16,550 nucleotides of DNA from DATEPR01 sp036503065 (GTDB lineage Bacteria > Actinomycetota > Actinomycetes > Mycobacteriales > Pseudonocardiaceae): assembly GCA_036503065.1 (NCBI GenBank), contig DASXXM010000647.1:1-16550 (forward strand). The letters run 5' to 3'. Below, in pieces: positions 1 through 6,200 of this stretch. The notes under the pieces are model-generated. The model was not told the origin of the DNA, made no database searches, and saw only the letters and a program-made list of their open reading frames with translations. The position numbers and the translations under genes are program-made. Positions within the stretch are counted from its first letter, which is position 1. Each line of letters begins with the position of its first letter.

Positions 1-128
1 AGCGGCAGCGCCAGACCGACCGCCGCGGTGGCCAGACTCAACACGGCTCCGACGAGCAAGGGGATGCGGAACGGCCGGACATAGCCGAGTAACACCCGCC
101 ACGCCGGCTCGGGCACCTGCTCGCTCAC
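1..128 (-). CDS. ABC exporter, N-terminal fragment (runs off window)
   Basis: Only the first 42 codons are in the window. The frame starts at a GTG (126-128 on the minus strand) with a GGGAGG ribosome site six bases upstream (135-140). The peptide begins with a short cytoplasmic stretch containing WRVLLGYVRPFR, followed by a hydrophobic segment (about residues 24-42, IPLLVGAVLSLATAAVGLAL). A tryptophan/arginine-rich lead into a first membrane helix is typical of fused permease-ATPase ABC exporters. The ATPase domain would lie outside the window, so the family call rests on N-terminal style alone. It diverges from the S53 peptidase gene. Confidence 0.55.
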   Translation of the reverse strand, partial: MSEQVPEPAWRVLLGYVRPFRIPLLVGAVLSLATAAVGLALP

Positions 129-496
129 CTGTTGCCTCCCCGCCACGGACCGCCGTCACCACACAATGTAGACCAATGGCCCAATCCTTTTCGGCGACCT
201 GGACCGTCCAGTTCTTTTGCGCGTAACACCGCCAACGGCGCCATTTCCACAGTGGAATGGATGGCGAATGTGAAGGAGTTCTGATTCAGCAAGAACCGGC
301 GGCGCCGGGAGACTGGCCGACGTCGGTTACCCCGGGTGGGGGTGCTGGTGTGGTGCCCGGACGAGCCTTAACAAGGTCGTGGCAGTCAAAAGCACGAACG
401 GAGTTTTGTCGTGAATCGGTCATCATGCCGCTGACGTGCCTGTTCACGCCCGGTAGTGTGCCGGTCACCGAATTCATTTCGCCCCTGGAGGTCCGC
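129..496. other. Divergent intergenic region, no gene called
   Basis: This 368-base stretch separates the leftward ABC exporter from the rightward peptidase and must hold both promoters. I could not identify a convincing -35/-10 pair. The only structure I saw is a small imperfect inverted repeat at 241-260 (CCATTTCCAC, one base, GTGGAATGG). The peptidase frame stays open upstream to 257, but that extension lacks a ribosome site and would bury the signal peptide, so I treat it as untranslated. Confidence 0.4.
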
Positions 497-1705
497 ATGA
501 GACGAACGCTCATCGTCGCCGTGGCAGTGACGTTAGGTGCGTTAGGGTTTTCCGGCGTCGCGAGCGGGCAGACCGCCGCGCCGACGGCGGGGCCGCGCTT
601 CCAGCACGTGTGCTCGCAGGCGAGGGCCGGCGTCGCGGCCTGCGACGCCGTGGTACGCACCGACCTGGTCGGCGGGATCGCACCCAACGCGACCGTCGCC
701 GGCTACGGCCCCAGCGACCTGCGGTCGGCCTACAACCTGGGGGCGGCCTCCGCGACCAACGGAGCCGGCGTCACGGTCGGCATCGTGGACGCCTTCAACG
801 ACCCCACGGCCTTCAAGGACGTGAACACCTACCGCGCCCAGTTCGGCGAGCCGGCACTCGTGTCGTGCGCGCCGTCGGCCGTCAGGACCAGCACCACGGC
901 ATGCTTCGCCCAGTCCGACCAGAACGGCGGCACGTCCCTGCCCAGAACCAACGGTGGGTGGGCGCAGGAGGAATCGCTGGACGTGGACATGGTGTCCGCG
1001 CTCTGTCCCAAGTGCAACATCCTGCTGGTCGAGGCCCGCAGCGCCACGATCGCCAATCTGGGCGCCTCGGTCAACACGGCCGTGCGGCTCGGCGCGGCCG
1101 CGGTCAGCAACAGCTACGGTGGTGGCGAATCCTCGACCGAGACGACCCAGGAGAACTCGTTCTTCAACCACCCCGGCGTCGCGATCACCGCCAGTTCCGG
1201 TGACAGCGGCTTCGGCCCGCAGTTCCCGGCCGCGTCCCGGTTCGTGACCGCCGTCGGTGGCACCAGCCTGACCAGGGCGAGCAACACGCGTGGCTGGACC
1301 GAAACGGCATGGAGCGGCGCCGGCAGCGGTTGCTCCGCGTTCGTCACGAAGCCGACCTGGCAGACCGACAGCGGCTGCGCGCGCCGCACGATCGCGGACG
1401 TGAGTGCGGTCGCCGACCCGAACACCGGCGTCGCCGTCTTCGACAGCACGGCGTCCGGTGGGCTGTCCGGTTTCCTGGTGTTCGGCGGGACCAGCGTCGC
1501 GTCGCCGATCATCGCCACCGTGTACGCGTTGGCGGGCAACGCATCCTCGATCAACGGCGGGTTCCCGTACGCGCACACGTCCGCGCTGTTCGACGTGACC
1601 AGTGGCAGCAACGGCAGCTGTGGCGGCTCGTACCTGTGCACGAGCGGTCCAGGCTACGACGGTCCCACCGGTCTCGGTACGCCCAACGGCACCGGCGCGT
1701 TCTGA
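497..1705 (+). CDS. Secreted S53 family (sedolisin-like) serine peptidase
   Basis: This 402-residue exported acid-type endopeptidase has a signal peptide at about residues 1-24 (MRRTLIVAVAVTLGALGFSG). All S53 catalytic positions are visible. Glu158 and Asp162 lie in WAQEESLDVDM, the oxyanion Asp236 in SSGDSGFG, and the nucleophile Ser333 in GGTSVASP. The C-terminal GYDGPTGLGTP matches the calcium-binding end of the family. In known sedolisins the Ser-Glu-Asp triad cleaves proteins at low pH. The protein is short for the family and has only about 60 residues between signal peptide and catalytic domain, so the classic ~180-residue propeptide is missing. The ATG at 497 is chosen because GGAGGT (487-492) precedes it and the signal peptide starts there. 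Several cysteines suggest disulfides. A GC-rich hairpin follows the stop. Confidence 0.88.
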   Translation: MRRTLIVAVAVTLGALGFSGVASGQTAAPTAGPRFQHVCSQARAGVAACDAVVRTDLVGGIAPNATVAGYGPSDLRSAYNLGAASATNGAGVTVGIVDAFNDPTAFKDVNTYRAQFGEPALVSCAPSAVRTSTTACFAQSDQNGGTSLPRTNGGWAQEESLDVDMVSALCPKCNILLVEARSATIANLGASVNTAVRLGAAAVSNSYGGGESSTETTQENSFFNHPGVAITASSGDSGFGPQFPAASRFVTAVGGTSLTRASNTRGWTETAWSGAGSGCSAFVTKPTWQTDSGCARRTIADVSAVADPNTGVAVFDSTASGGLSGFLVFGGTSVASPIIATVYALAGNASSINGGFPYAHTSALFDVTSGSNGSCGGSYLCTSGPGYDGPTGLGTPNGTGAF

Positions 1706-1713
1706 TCCCGAGC

Positions 1714-1744
1714 CCGGGCCGGCCATCGAACTGGGCCGGCCCGG
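1714..1744 (+). terminator. Hairpin after the S53 peptidase gene
   Basis: An 11-bp perfect stem (CCGGGCCGGCC, nine-base loop, GGCCGGCCCGG) begins nine bases after the peptidase stop. It has no T-tract, which is usual for actinomycete terminators. Confidence 0.6.
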
Positions 1745-1790
1745 CGAGGGCGTCCGCGCTGTTCGACTTCCCGACCGAATCCACTATCAG

Positions 1791-1988
1791 CTGACTCATG
1801 GCCCACCATCGGACCGCCGGGATCGGCGGCCCCGGAATTCGGTTCGACGGGCGGTGCGGAGTCCTGACACAGTGACGCACCATGACGAACGTCGAGCTGG
1901 TGACCGCCGCGGACGTGCAGCTCATGCAGGGTCTGGCGCAGCGCGTCACCGCCACCCACCCGGACCTGGTGAACAGCGACGCGTCGTT
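1791..1988 (+). repeat. Direct repeat copy 1: acetyltransferase 5' region duplicate
   Basis: This stretch matches 4031-4210. From 1882 to 1988 the match is 106 of 107 bases; upstream (1831-1881) it is close but has about five differences including one inserted base, and further upstream it is looser with gaps. The match stops abruptly at GCGTCGTT, after which copy 1 goes straight into a stop codon while copy 2 continues as a full gene. The two copies flank the repeat array and the GH99 gene. Confidence 0.9.
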
Positions 1989-1992
1989 GTGA
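1882..1992 (+). pseudogene. Truncated duplicate of the GNAT acetyltransferase gene
   Basis: An ATG opens a 36-residue frame (MTNVELVTAADVQLMQGLAQ and onward) that equals the first 35 residues of the acetyltransferase at 4104 with one substitution (Asp for Glu in HPDLVNSD). It ends in TGA where the duplication stops. It lacks the entire catalytic domain, so it cannot acetylate anything. No clear ribosome site precedes it; the intact copy also lacks one. I call it a remnant of duplication or insertion rather than a small gene. Confidence 0.85.
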
Positions 1993-2129
1993 ACAACATC
2001 AAGGGCTTCGTGGCCGGCCCGATGGTCGGCAACGTGCATGGATTGGCCACGGCTACACCCCCGGGCGGCGAACAGAGCCTTGATGTCACCGGCAATCACT
2101 CGACTCGCCGCCGAAGTAGCCAGATATAG
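1989..2129 (+). other. Possible short coding remnant joined to the duplication end
   Basis: Directly at the break of the duplication, a GTG begins a 46-residue frame with NNIKGFVAGPMVGNVHGL. The alternation of Gly, Val and Asn resembles the N-x-x-G-x-V-x-G-x-V stretches found in many actinomycete hypothetical proteins. There is no ribosome site, and the last 20 residues look unstructured. It may be the 3' scrap of another gene brought next to the truncated acetyltransferase, or chance. Confidence 0.2.
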
Positions 2130-2160
2130 ATCAAGTACGAAGATTGCCAGCGCGTCAGGC

Positions 2161-2678
2161 CACATGCTATAGCATGTTTGCTGTACCGAGGCATGAATGT
2201 GGCGTATGTATAGATTTAGCATATTTGCTATATCATGCTTGCTATAGCATATTGCTCGAGGTCGGGTTCAGTGCCCGAACGGTCGTCTCGCCGTGGGAGG
2301 GCAGGCAAGGCTCTGCCGGCGGCATTAGCCAAAGATCTCTATCGCTCGCCGTCACCAGCATGTTTGCCATAGCATGCTTGCTGTGCCGAGGCGAGGAATG
2401 CGGCCAGGCGGGATGGCGTGTATCGAGCGAGCAACATGCTATAGCATGTCTGCTATAGCATATTGCTCGAGGTCAGTTTCAGTGCCCGAACGGTCGTCTC
2501 GCCGCGGGGGGCAGGCAAGGCTCCGCCGGCGGCGATGACCAAAGATCCCTAGCCACTGGCCGCCATCAGCACGTTTGCCATAGCACGTTTGCCATAGCAC
2601 GTTTGCTGTAGCGAGAGATGGGAAGTGTGGCGGCGTATTGAGCGAGTATGGTTGCTATAGCATCTTTGCTATAGCAGC
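2161..2678. repeat. Array of 14-bp palindromic repeats, locus 1
   Basis: Six clusters of a 14-base monomer, consensus TTTGCTATAGCATG, sit in this gene-free stretch. Head-to-tail monomers occur at 2163-2190, 2224-2261, 2363-2390, 2434-2472, 2574-2615 and 2651-2678. The core TGCTATAGCA is a perfect palindrome. At 2162-2177 and 2434-2449 it grows to the same perfect 16-base palindrome, ACATGCTATAGCATGT. Most clusters end in a degenerate monomer (TTTGCTGTACCGAG or TTGCTCGAGG). The clusters are AT-rich against a GC-rich background. A second locus is at 7497-7575. Confidence 0.9.
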
Positions 2679-2740
2679 TCCTCAGTGCAGGTGCTCCGCC
2701 GGCAGCGTTGGCCAGAGATCTCGAGCCGCCGGCTGTCATC
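2163..2740. repeat. Degenerate tandem units of about 211 bp
   Basis: The 14-bp clusters alternate with a GC-rich core that is itself repeated. Core 1 (2252-2362) and core 2 (2463-2573) align over 111 bases with few differences, sharing AGTGCCCGAACGGTCGTCTC and GGCAGGCAAGGCTC. A shortened third core (2677-2740) keeps the CCGCCGGC and CCAGAGATCTCGAGC parts. The offset between cores 1 and 2 is 211 bases. The third unit stops three bases before the stop codon of the GH99 gene. Confidence 0.8.
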
Positions 2741-2742
2741 GG

Positions 2743-3819
2743 TTATCCGGCGGGGGTGCCGGTGTGATCGAACTGGCCGACCCACAATCGGGTGCGGTCC
2801 AGATAGGTGGCCTGGGATGCGGTGCCGGTCGTGCCGTAGGCGCCGGAATAGGTCTGGTAGCCGACGCCGGCCGGCGGGTTGGACGTGGCCGGTTCGATCT
2901 GGGTGCCCTCGTGCCATTCGTTGAACGACGTGATGGTGATCCAGTTCGGTGAGCCGCCGATGCTCGGTGTCGTGGCGTTGTGCCATTCCTGGTCATAGGT
3001 GGCGCCGTTGGCGCGGTCCAGGGTCGGCGTGGTGTTGCCGGGCACTGCGCGGTCGTCGATGAAGCCAGGTCCGACCGACGGTGCCCAGACGAGCCCGTGT
3101 GACTGGCAATACGCGCCGACACCGGCCCAACCGCCCGCGGTTGCGGCCGCGAGGACGTCGTAGGTGTACATCCCGTTGAAGTGCGCGACCTTCGACGTGT
3201 CGGTGGTCTGCGCGAACACGATGTTGGCGCCGGTGACCGCATCCAGCGCGGACCAGTCCGTGACGTTCAGGCTGTCGAAGACGTAGAACGCCGCCTTGTC
3301 GCCGTGCGCCGGGTCGCGGAAGAACGCCGGGCTGGCGCCGTACTTTCCGTTGATATAATTGATGTCCGAGACCACGGACGCGGCGGTCCGGCCGCCGTAG
3401 GGCTCGATGTGCCATGCCACCTTGATACCGAACTTCGCCGCCTCGCCCAGTACGCCGGCAGCCAGGCCGTCCTCGTAGGAACCCTGCCCCCACCAGCTGT
3501 AGATGAGCACGCCGACGCCGGCCCGCCGGATCCAGGCCATCTGCTGGGCGACGGCGCCGCTCAGGTCGTTCGAGTCGTACGCGCCGTTGACCGGATAGTA
3601 GTTCGAGCCGATGTCGGCAGGCGGGTTGTGACCGCCCTGCTGCCAGTGCCGCCACGCGCCGGACACCGTTGGGTTGCCGTACCACGGGTAGTAGAAGAAC
3701 TGCACGTCGGACGACAGTCCCGCGCTCACATGTGGCGCCGGTCCGTTGGTCGCGGCCGCGGGGATGGTCAGGCCGAGCGCCGCGATCGCGGCGATGAGTG
3801 CGCTGCGCCAGATCCGCAT
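2743..3819 (-). CDS. Secreted GH99-type glycosidase (endo-alpha-mannosidase family)
   Basis: This 358-residue protein has a signal peptide ending near residue 23 (ALIAAIAALGLTIPAAA). Hallmarks of glycoside hydrolase family 99 are present: YYPWYGNP at residues 43-50, then WRHW, SNYYPVNGAYDS, YSWWGQGSYED, AWHIEPYGGR, and near the C-terminus SFNEWHEGTQIEPA. Glu301 and Glu304 in that last motif align with the two catalytic glutamates known in bacterial GH99 enzymes. The family cleaves internal alpha-1,2-mannosidic bonds with retention, so the likely substrate is an alpha-mannan outside the cell. The ATG at 3819 is chosen because GAGGAG (3828-3833) lies upstream and the signal peptide begins there. 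The gene stands alone, divergent from the acetyltransferase, and its stop abuts the repeat array. Confidence 0.85.
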   Translation of the reverse strand: MRIWRSALIAAIAALGLTIPAAATNGPAPHVSAGLSSDVQFFYYPWYGNPTVSGAWRHWQQGGHNPPADIGSNYYPVNGAYDSNDLSGAVAQQMAWIRRAGVGVLIYSWWGQGSYEDGLAAGVLGEAAKFGIKVAWHIEPYGGRTAASVVSDINYINGKYGASPAFFRDPAHGDKAAFYVFDSLNVTDWSALDAVTGANIVFAQTTDTSKVAHFNGMYTYDVLAAATAGGWAGVGAYCQSHGLVWAPSVGPGFIDDRAVPGNTTPTLDRANGATYDQEWHNATTPSIGGSPNWITITSFNEWHEGTQIEPATSNPPAGVGYQTYSGAYGTTGTASQATYLDRTRLWVGQFDHTGTPAG

Positions 3820-4103
3820 GCTGGGTCGCTCCTCGCTGAGTACCCGAATTCGGCTGTATCGCGAACATACATATTGGTGACAACCAACCGCAATAGTTCG
3901 ACTGATACATGCAACATGTTGACACTTGCCGCTGGTTCTGACACGCAAAGCCTTGCCGGACAGCAACATTGGCTTGCTGCCCTATGCAAGCTGCTCTCTG
4001 CGGTACGCAAGTCTTGCATAGTCGCGGCGGCTGACCCATGGCGACCGCGGCGGCCCGGAAATCGGTTCGACGGCGGTGCGGAGTGCTGACACAGTGGCGC
4101 ACT
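3820..4103. promoter_or_regulatory. Divergent control region with a 17-bp operator-like site
   Basis: This region separates the leftward GH99 gene from the rightward acetyltransferase gene. At 4004-4020, TACGCAAGTCTTGCATA is a near-perfect inverted repeat around a central base with one mismatch. A second half site (CTATGCAAG, 3982-3990) pairs with CTTGCATAG (4013-4021) as a 9-bp inverted repeat with a 22-base gap. At 3912-3921, CAACATGTTG is a 10-base palindrome. I infer a binding site for a dimeric regulator; no -35/-10 could be fixed with confidence. Confidence 0.4.
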
Positions 4104-4210
4104 ATGACGAACGTCGAGCTGGTGACCGCCGCGGACGTGCAGCTCATGCAGGGTCTGGCGCAGCGCGTCACCGCCACCCACCCGGAACTGGTGAACAGCG
4201 ACGCGTCGTT
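4031..4210 (+). repeat. Direct repeat copy 2: 5' end of the intact acetyltransferase
   Basis: This is the partner of 1791-1988. It includes the acetyltransferase start codon, 73 bases upstream of it and the first 107 coding bases. The two copies enclose about 2.0 kb containing the 14-bp repeat array and the GH99 gene. Confidence 0.9.
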
Positions 4211-5057
4211 CGGCGAGTTGGCCTGGAACTGGGGCAAGGGACACGCCGCCGAGGGCGCGAGCTGGCCGCGTCGGCTGTGGTTCTCGGGCGGGGATCTGGT
4301 GGCGTGGGGCTGGGCCCAGCTGCCGCGCCAGGTGCGGCGCAGCGACGGGTCGGTGCAGGACGTGACCGGCGCCTATCTGGCGTATCAGGTCGACCCCGAC
4401 CACGCCGGGCTGGTGGACGAGGTGATCGACTGGTACGACGCCACGGCGGCGAACCTGGCCCGTACGGTGCTGGCGGGAGCCGCGGATGAGTTCGCCCTGA
4501 CGCGGTGGGCGGCGCACGGCTATGCGACCGACCCGGGCTCGCTCGGCGATACCGGGTTCTGGACCCAGCTCAACGAGCGGGACCTCACCGACGTGGAACA
4601 GCCGGTGCTGCCGGACGGATTCCGGTTCCGCACCGCCGAAGAGGCCGGGCCGGAGGCCGCGGTCGCGGCCCATCTGGCCGCCTGGACTCCCTCGACGTAC
4701 TCGGCGCAGGCCTACCAGGGCGTCCGGCAGACGGCGACGTATCGCGGCGACCTGCACGTCCTGGTGCAGGCGCCGGACGGCACGATGGCATCCTCGACGA
4801 TCATGTGGCTCGACGAGGCGAACAGGACCGCCGAGTTCGAGCCGGTCGGGACGCATCCGGGCTACCGGCGTCAGCGGCTGGGCAGGGCGATGCTGCTGCA
4901 CGGGATGCACCTGGCGCGAGCGGCCGGGGCCACTCATATGACGGTCGCCTGTATGGGTGCGCCGGGGTATCCCAAGGCGCGCGGGCTGTACTACAGCGTC
5001 GGGTTCCGGGAGTTGTCGCGGGACGCGCCGCTCATCAGGACCGCGACCGCGGGCTGA
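4104..5057 (+). CDS. GNAT family N-acetyltransferase
   Basis: This 317-residue cytoplasmic protein carries a GNAT domain in its C-terminal half. The acetyl-CoA binding loop is seen at residues 248-262, VGTHPGYRRQRLGRA, matching the R/Q-x-x-G-x-G/A signature, and the terminal LYYSVGFREL is the usual last strand and helix. The preceding strand is ASSTIMWLDEANRTAEFEPV. The N-terminal ~170 residues (WNWGKGHAAEG, RRLWFSGGDLVAWGWAQL) may be a degenerate second GNAT fold, as in two-domain members; the substrate cannot be predicted. No good Shine-Dalgarno precedes the ATG, so translation may be leaderless or weak. Its first 107 coding bases are duplicated at 1882-1988. A strong hairpin follows at 5120. 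Confidence 0.82.
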   Translation: MTNVELVTAADVQLMQGLAQRVTATHPELVNSDASFGELAWNWGKGHAAEGASWPRRLWFSGGDLVAWGWAQLPRQVRRSDGSVQDVTGAYLAYQVDPDHAGLVDEVIDWYDATAANLARTVLAGAADEFALTRWAAHGYATDPGSLGDTGFWTQLNERDLTDVEQPVLPDGFRFRTAEEAGPEAAVAAHLAAWTPSTYSAQAYQGVRQTATYRGDLHVLVQAPDGTMASSTIMWLDEANRTAEFEPVGTHPGYRRQRLGRAMLLHGMHLARAAGATHMTVACMGAPGYPKARGLYYSVGFRELSRDAPLIRTATAG

Positions 5058-5119
5058 AAGAACGCCTGTTCTCAAACGATTCCTAAAGGATCCCTGAAGG
5101 GGGATGGTGCACGCTCCGC

Positions 5120-5150
5120 CTCCGGGTCCGGAAGGTTTCCGGTCCCGGAG
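5120..5150 (+). terminator. Strong hairpin after the acetyltransferase gene
   Basis: A 14-bp stem with one T-T mismatch (CTCCGGGTCCGGAA, loop GGT, TTCCGGTCCCGGAG) lies 62 bases after the stop. It also sits only 12 bases before the first ATG of the next gene, where that gene's promoter or signal-peptide code would be expected. Confidence 0.65.
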
Positions 5151-5161
5151 CCCGGCGGGCC

Positions 5162-6159
5162 ATGCCCATGGCGGCCCCGGCAAACCCGTTGTGCACCAAT
5201 ATGAACAACGTATGGGTGGTCAACCGCACCACCGAGTGCATCCAGAACTTGAACGTCCTCTACGACATCATCAACACGAACACCGGCGCCCTGCTGGGCG
5301 AGGGTGATTTCAAGTACAACCAGAGCATCACCATGAGCACGAACAGCAACACGATCACCGAGGCCGACTCCGTCACTTTCGTCTCCGCGACTGCGGCGGC
5401 CAATCGGGCCGGGACCGTGACGTTCACCTCCGCATGCGGGTCCGGGTGCAAGGCCCTGACCGGCGCGCAGGCCTTCGTGCTCGCTCCCGGCCAGGTCAAA
5501 ACCGCTATCAGCGAGACGTACGTCGACAATCCCGCCGCGGGGAATCAGGACCTGTTCAACACCAGTTACACCTTCAGTTTCCTGCCCCCAGGGGTCCTTT
5601 TCCTCGCTGCCGCGAAATGGAGCTCGCCGGACGACATCAGGTGCGACAACCAGCTCAGCCCGAGGGGTGTCGGCTGCGTCATCGCGGAGTACATTCCCGA
5701 CCTGCCGCTGTCGGTGGCGACCTACGGTGCCGCCGCGAAGAACGTCGAGTACGGCGAGGACTTCATGCCCGGCACCCCGGCCTGACCACGGCCACGCCGC
5801 TGACCAGAGGCGACGTGAACATGACGCAGGGCAACCGTTCCGCGGTGTACGACAGCTCGTTCGTGCCCCTCCCCAGGGTCGTCCCCACCGACAGCTGCGA
5901 CGAGTACCCGTTCGCGGCCAGCCAGCAGAGCGGCGGCAACCTCGGGCACACCGGCCCGGACTGCCTCGACATCATCCCGTACAACAACGCCGGCACCTGG
6001 GAACCCTTGTTCCTCAACAGTTACACCGGCGCCCAGCCCTGCATGCGCGGACACGTGCCGTCCGCGCTGAACAGCGCAGTCGGCTCGGCCCTCGGCGCCT
6101 TCTACACCACCCAACGCATGCTCGCCAGCGACCCCTACACCGTCAACGTCATCCAGTGA
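5162..6159 (+). pseudogene. NucA/NucB-type secreted nuclease, frameshifted and 5'-truncated
   Basis: Two frames join into one protein. Frame one (5162-5785) runs through IRCDNQ, GVGCVIAEYIPDLPLS and AAKNVEY, then hits TGA at 5783. A one-base step back (CTG at 5782) continues as PLTRGDVNMTQGNRSAVYDS, then SCDEYPFAASQQSGG (Cys at 5896), IIPYNNAGTWEP, and LGAFYTTQRMLASDPYTVNV to 6159. The CDEYPFA and N-N-x-G-x-W blocks match the NucA/NucB DNase domain, whose acidic residues bind the catalytic metal. Actinomycete relatives have both halves in one chain. The frame starts without ribosome site or signal peptide, just after a terminator-like hairpin. Alternatives are a sequencing indel, or separate translation of the nuclease half from GTG 5815 or ATG 5821 behind AGAGG (5806-5810). 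Confidence 0.65.
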
Positions 6160-6200
6160 CACCTGCTCAGCACCTGCCCCGACAGGAGATGACGAGACAA

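Noticed and set aside
542..1726. Long open frame on the minus strand opposite the S53 peptidase
   Set aside because: It is rich in Arg, Gly and Ala with no domain, and it mirrors the codon bias of the real gene on the plus strand.
2144..2458. Small proteins read through the palindromic repeats
   Set aside because: The frames simply translate the 14-bp repeat (CYSMFA-like strings), lack ribosome sites and break in the GC-rich cores.
2161..2678. CRISPR array
   Set aside because: Repeats are 14 bases, adjacent or irregularly spaced, the intervening cores are themselves repeated rather than unique, and no cas genes are present.
1989..4030. A transposon or IS element between the acetyltransferase copies
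   Set aside because: No transposase or terminal inverted repeats are visible; the flanking repeats are long and derive from the gene itself, unlike short target-site duplications.
3768..5183. 471-codon open frame on the minus strand opposite the acetyltransferase
   Set aside because: The GNAT motif and duplication support the plus strand; the minus product is low-complexity and runs into the GH99 signal region.
5775..5790. Programmed -1 frameshift in the nuclease gene
   Set aside because: The site lacks a canonical slippery heptamer, and two similar breaks follow in the next gene, which favours decay or sequence error.
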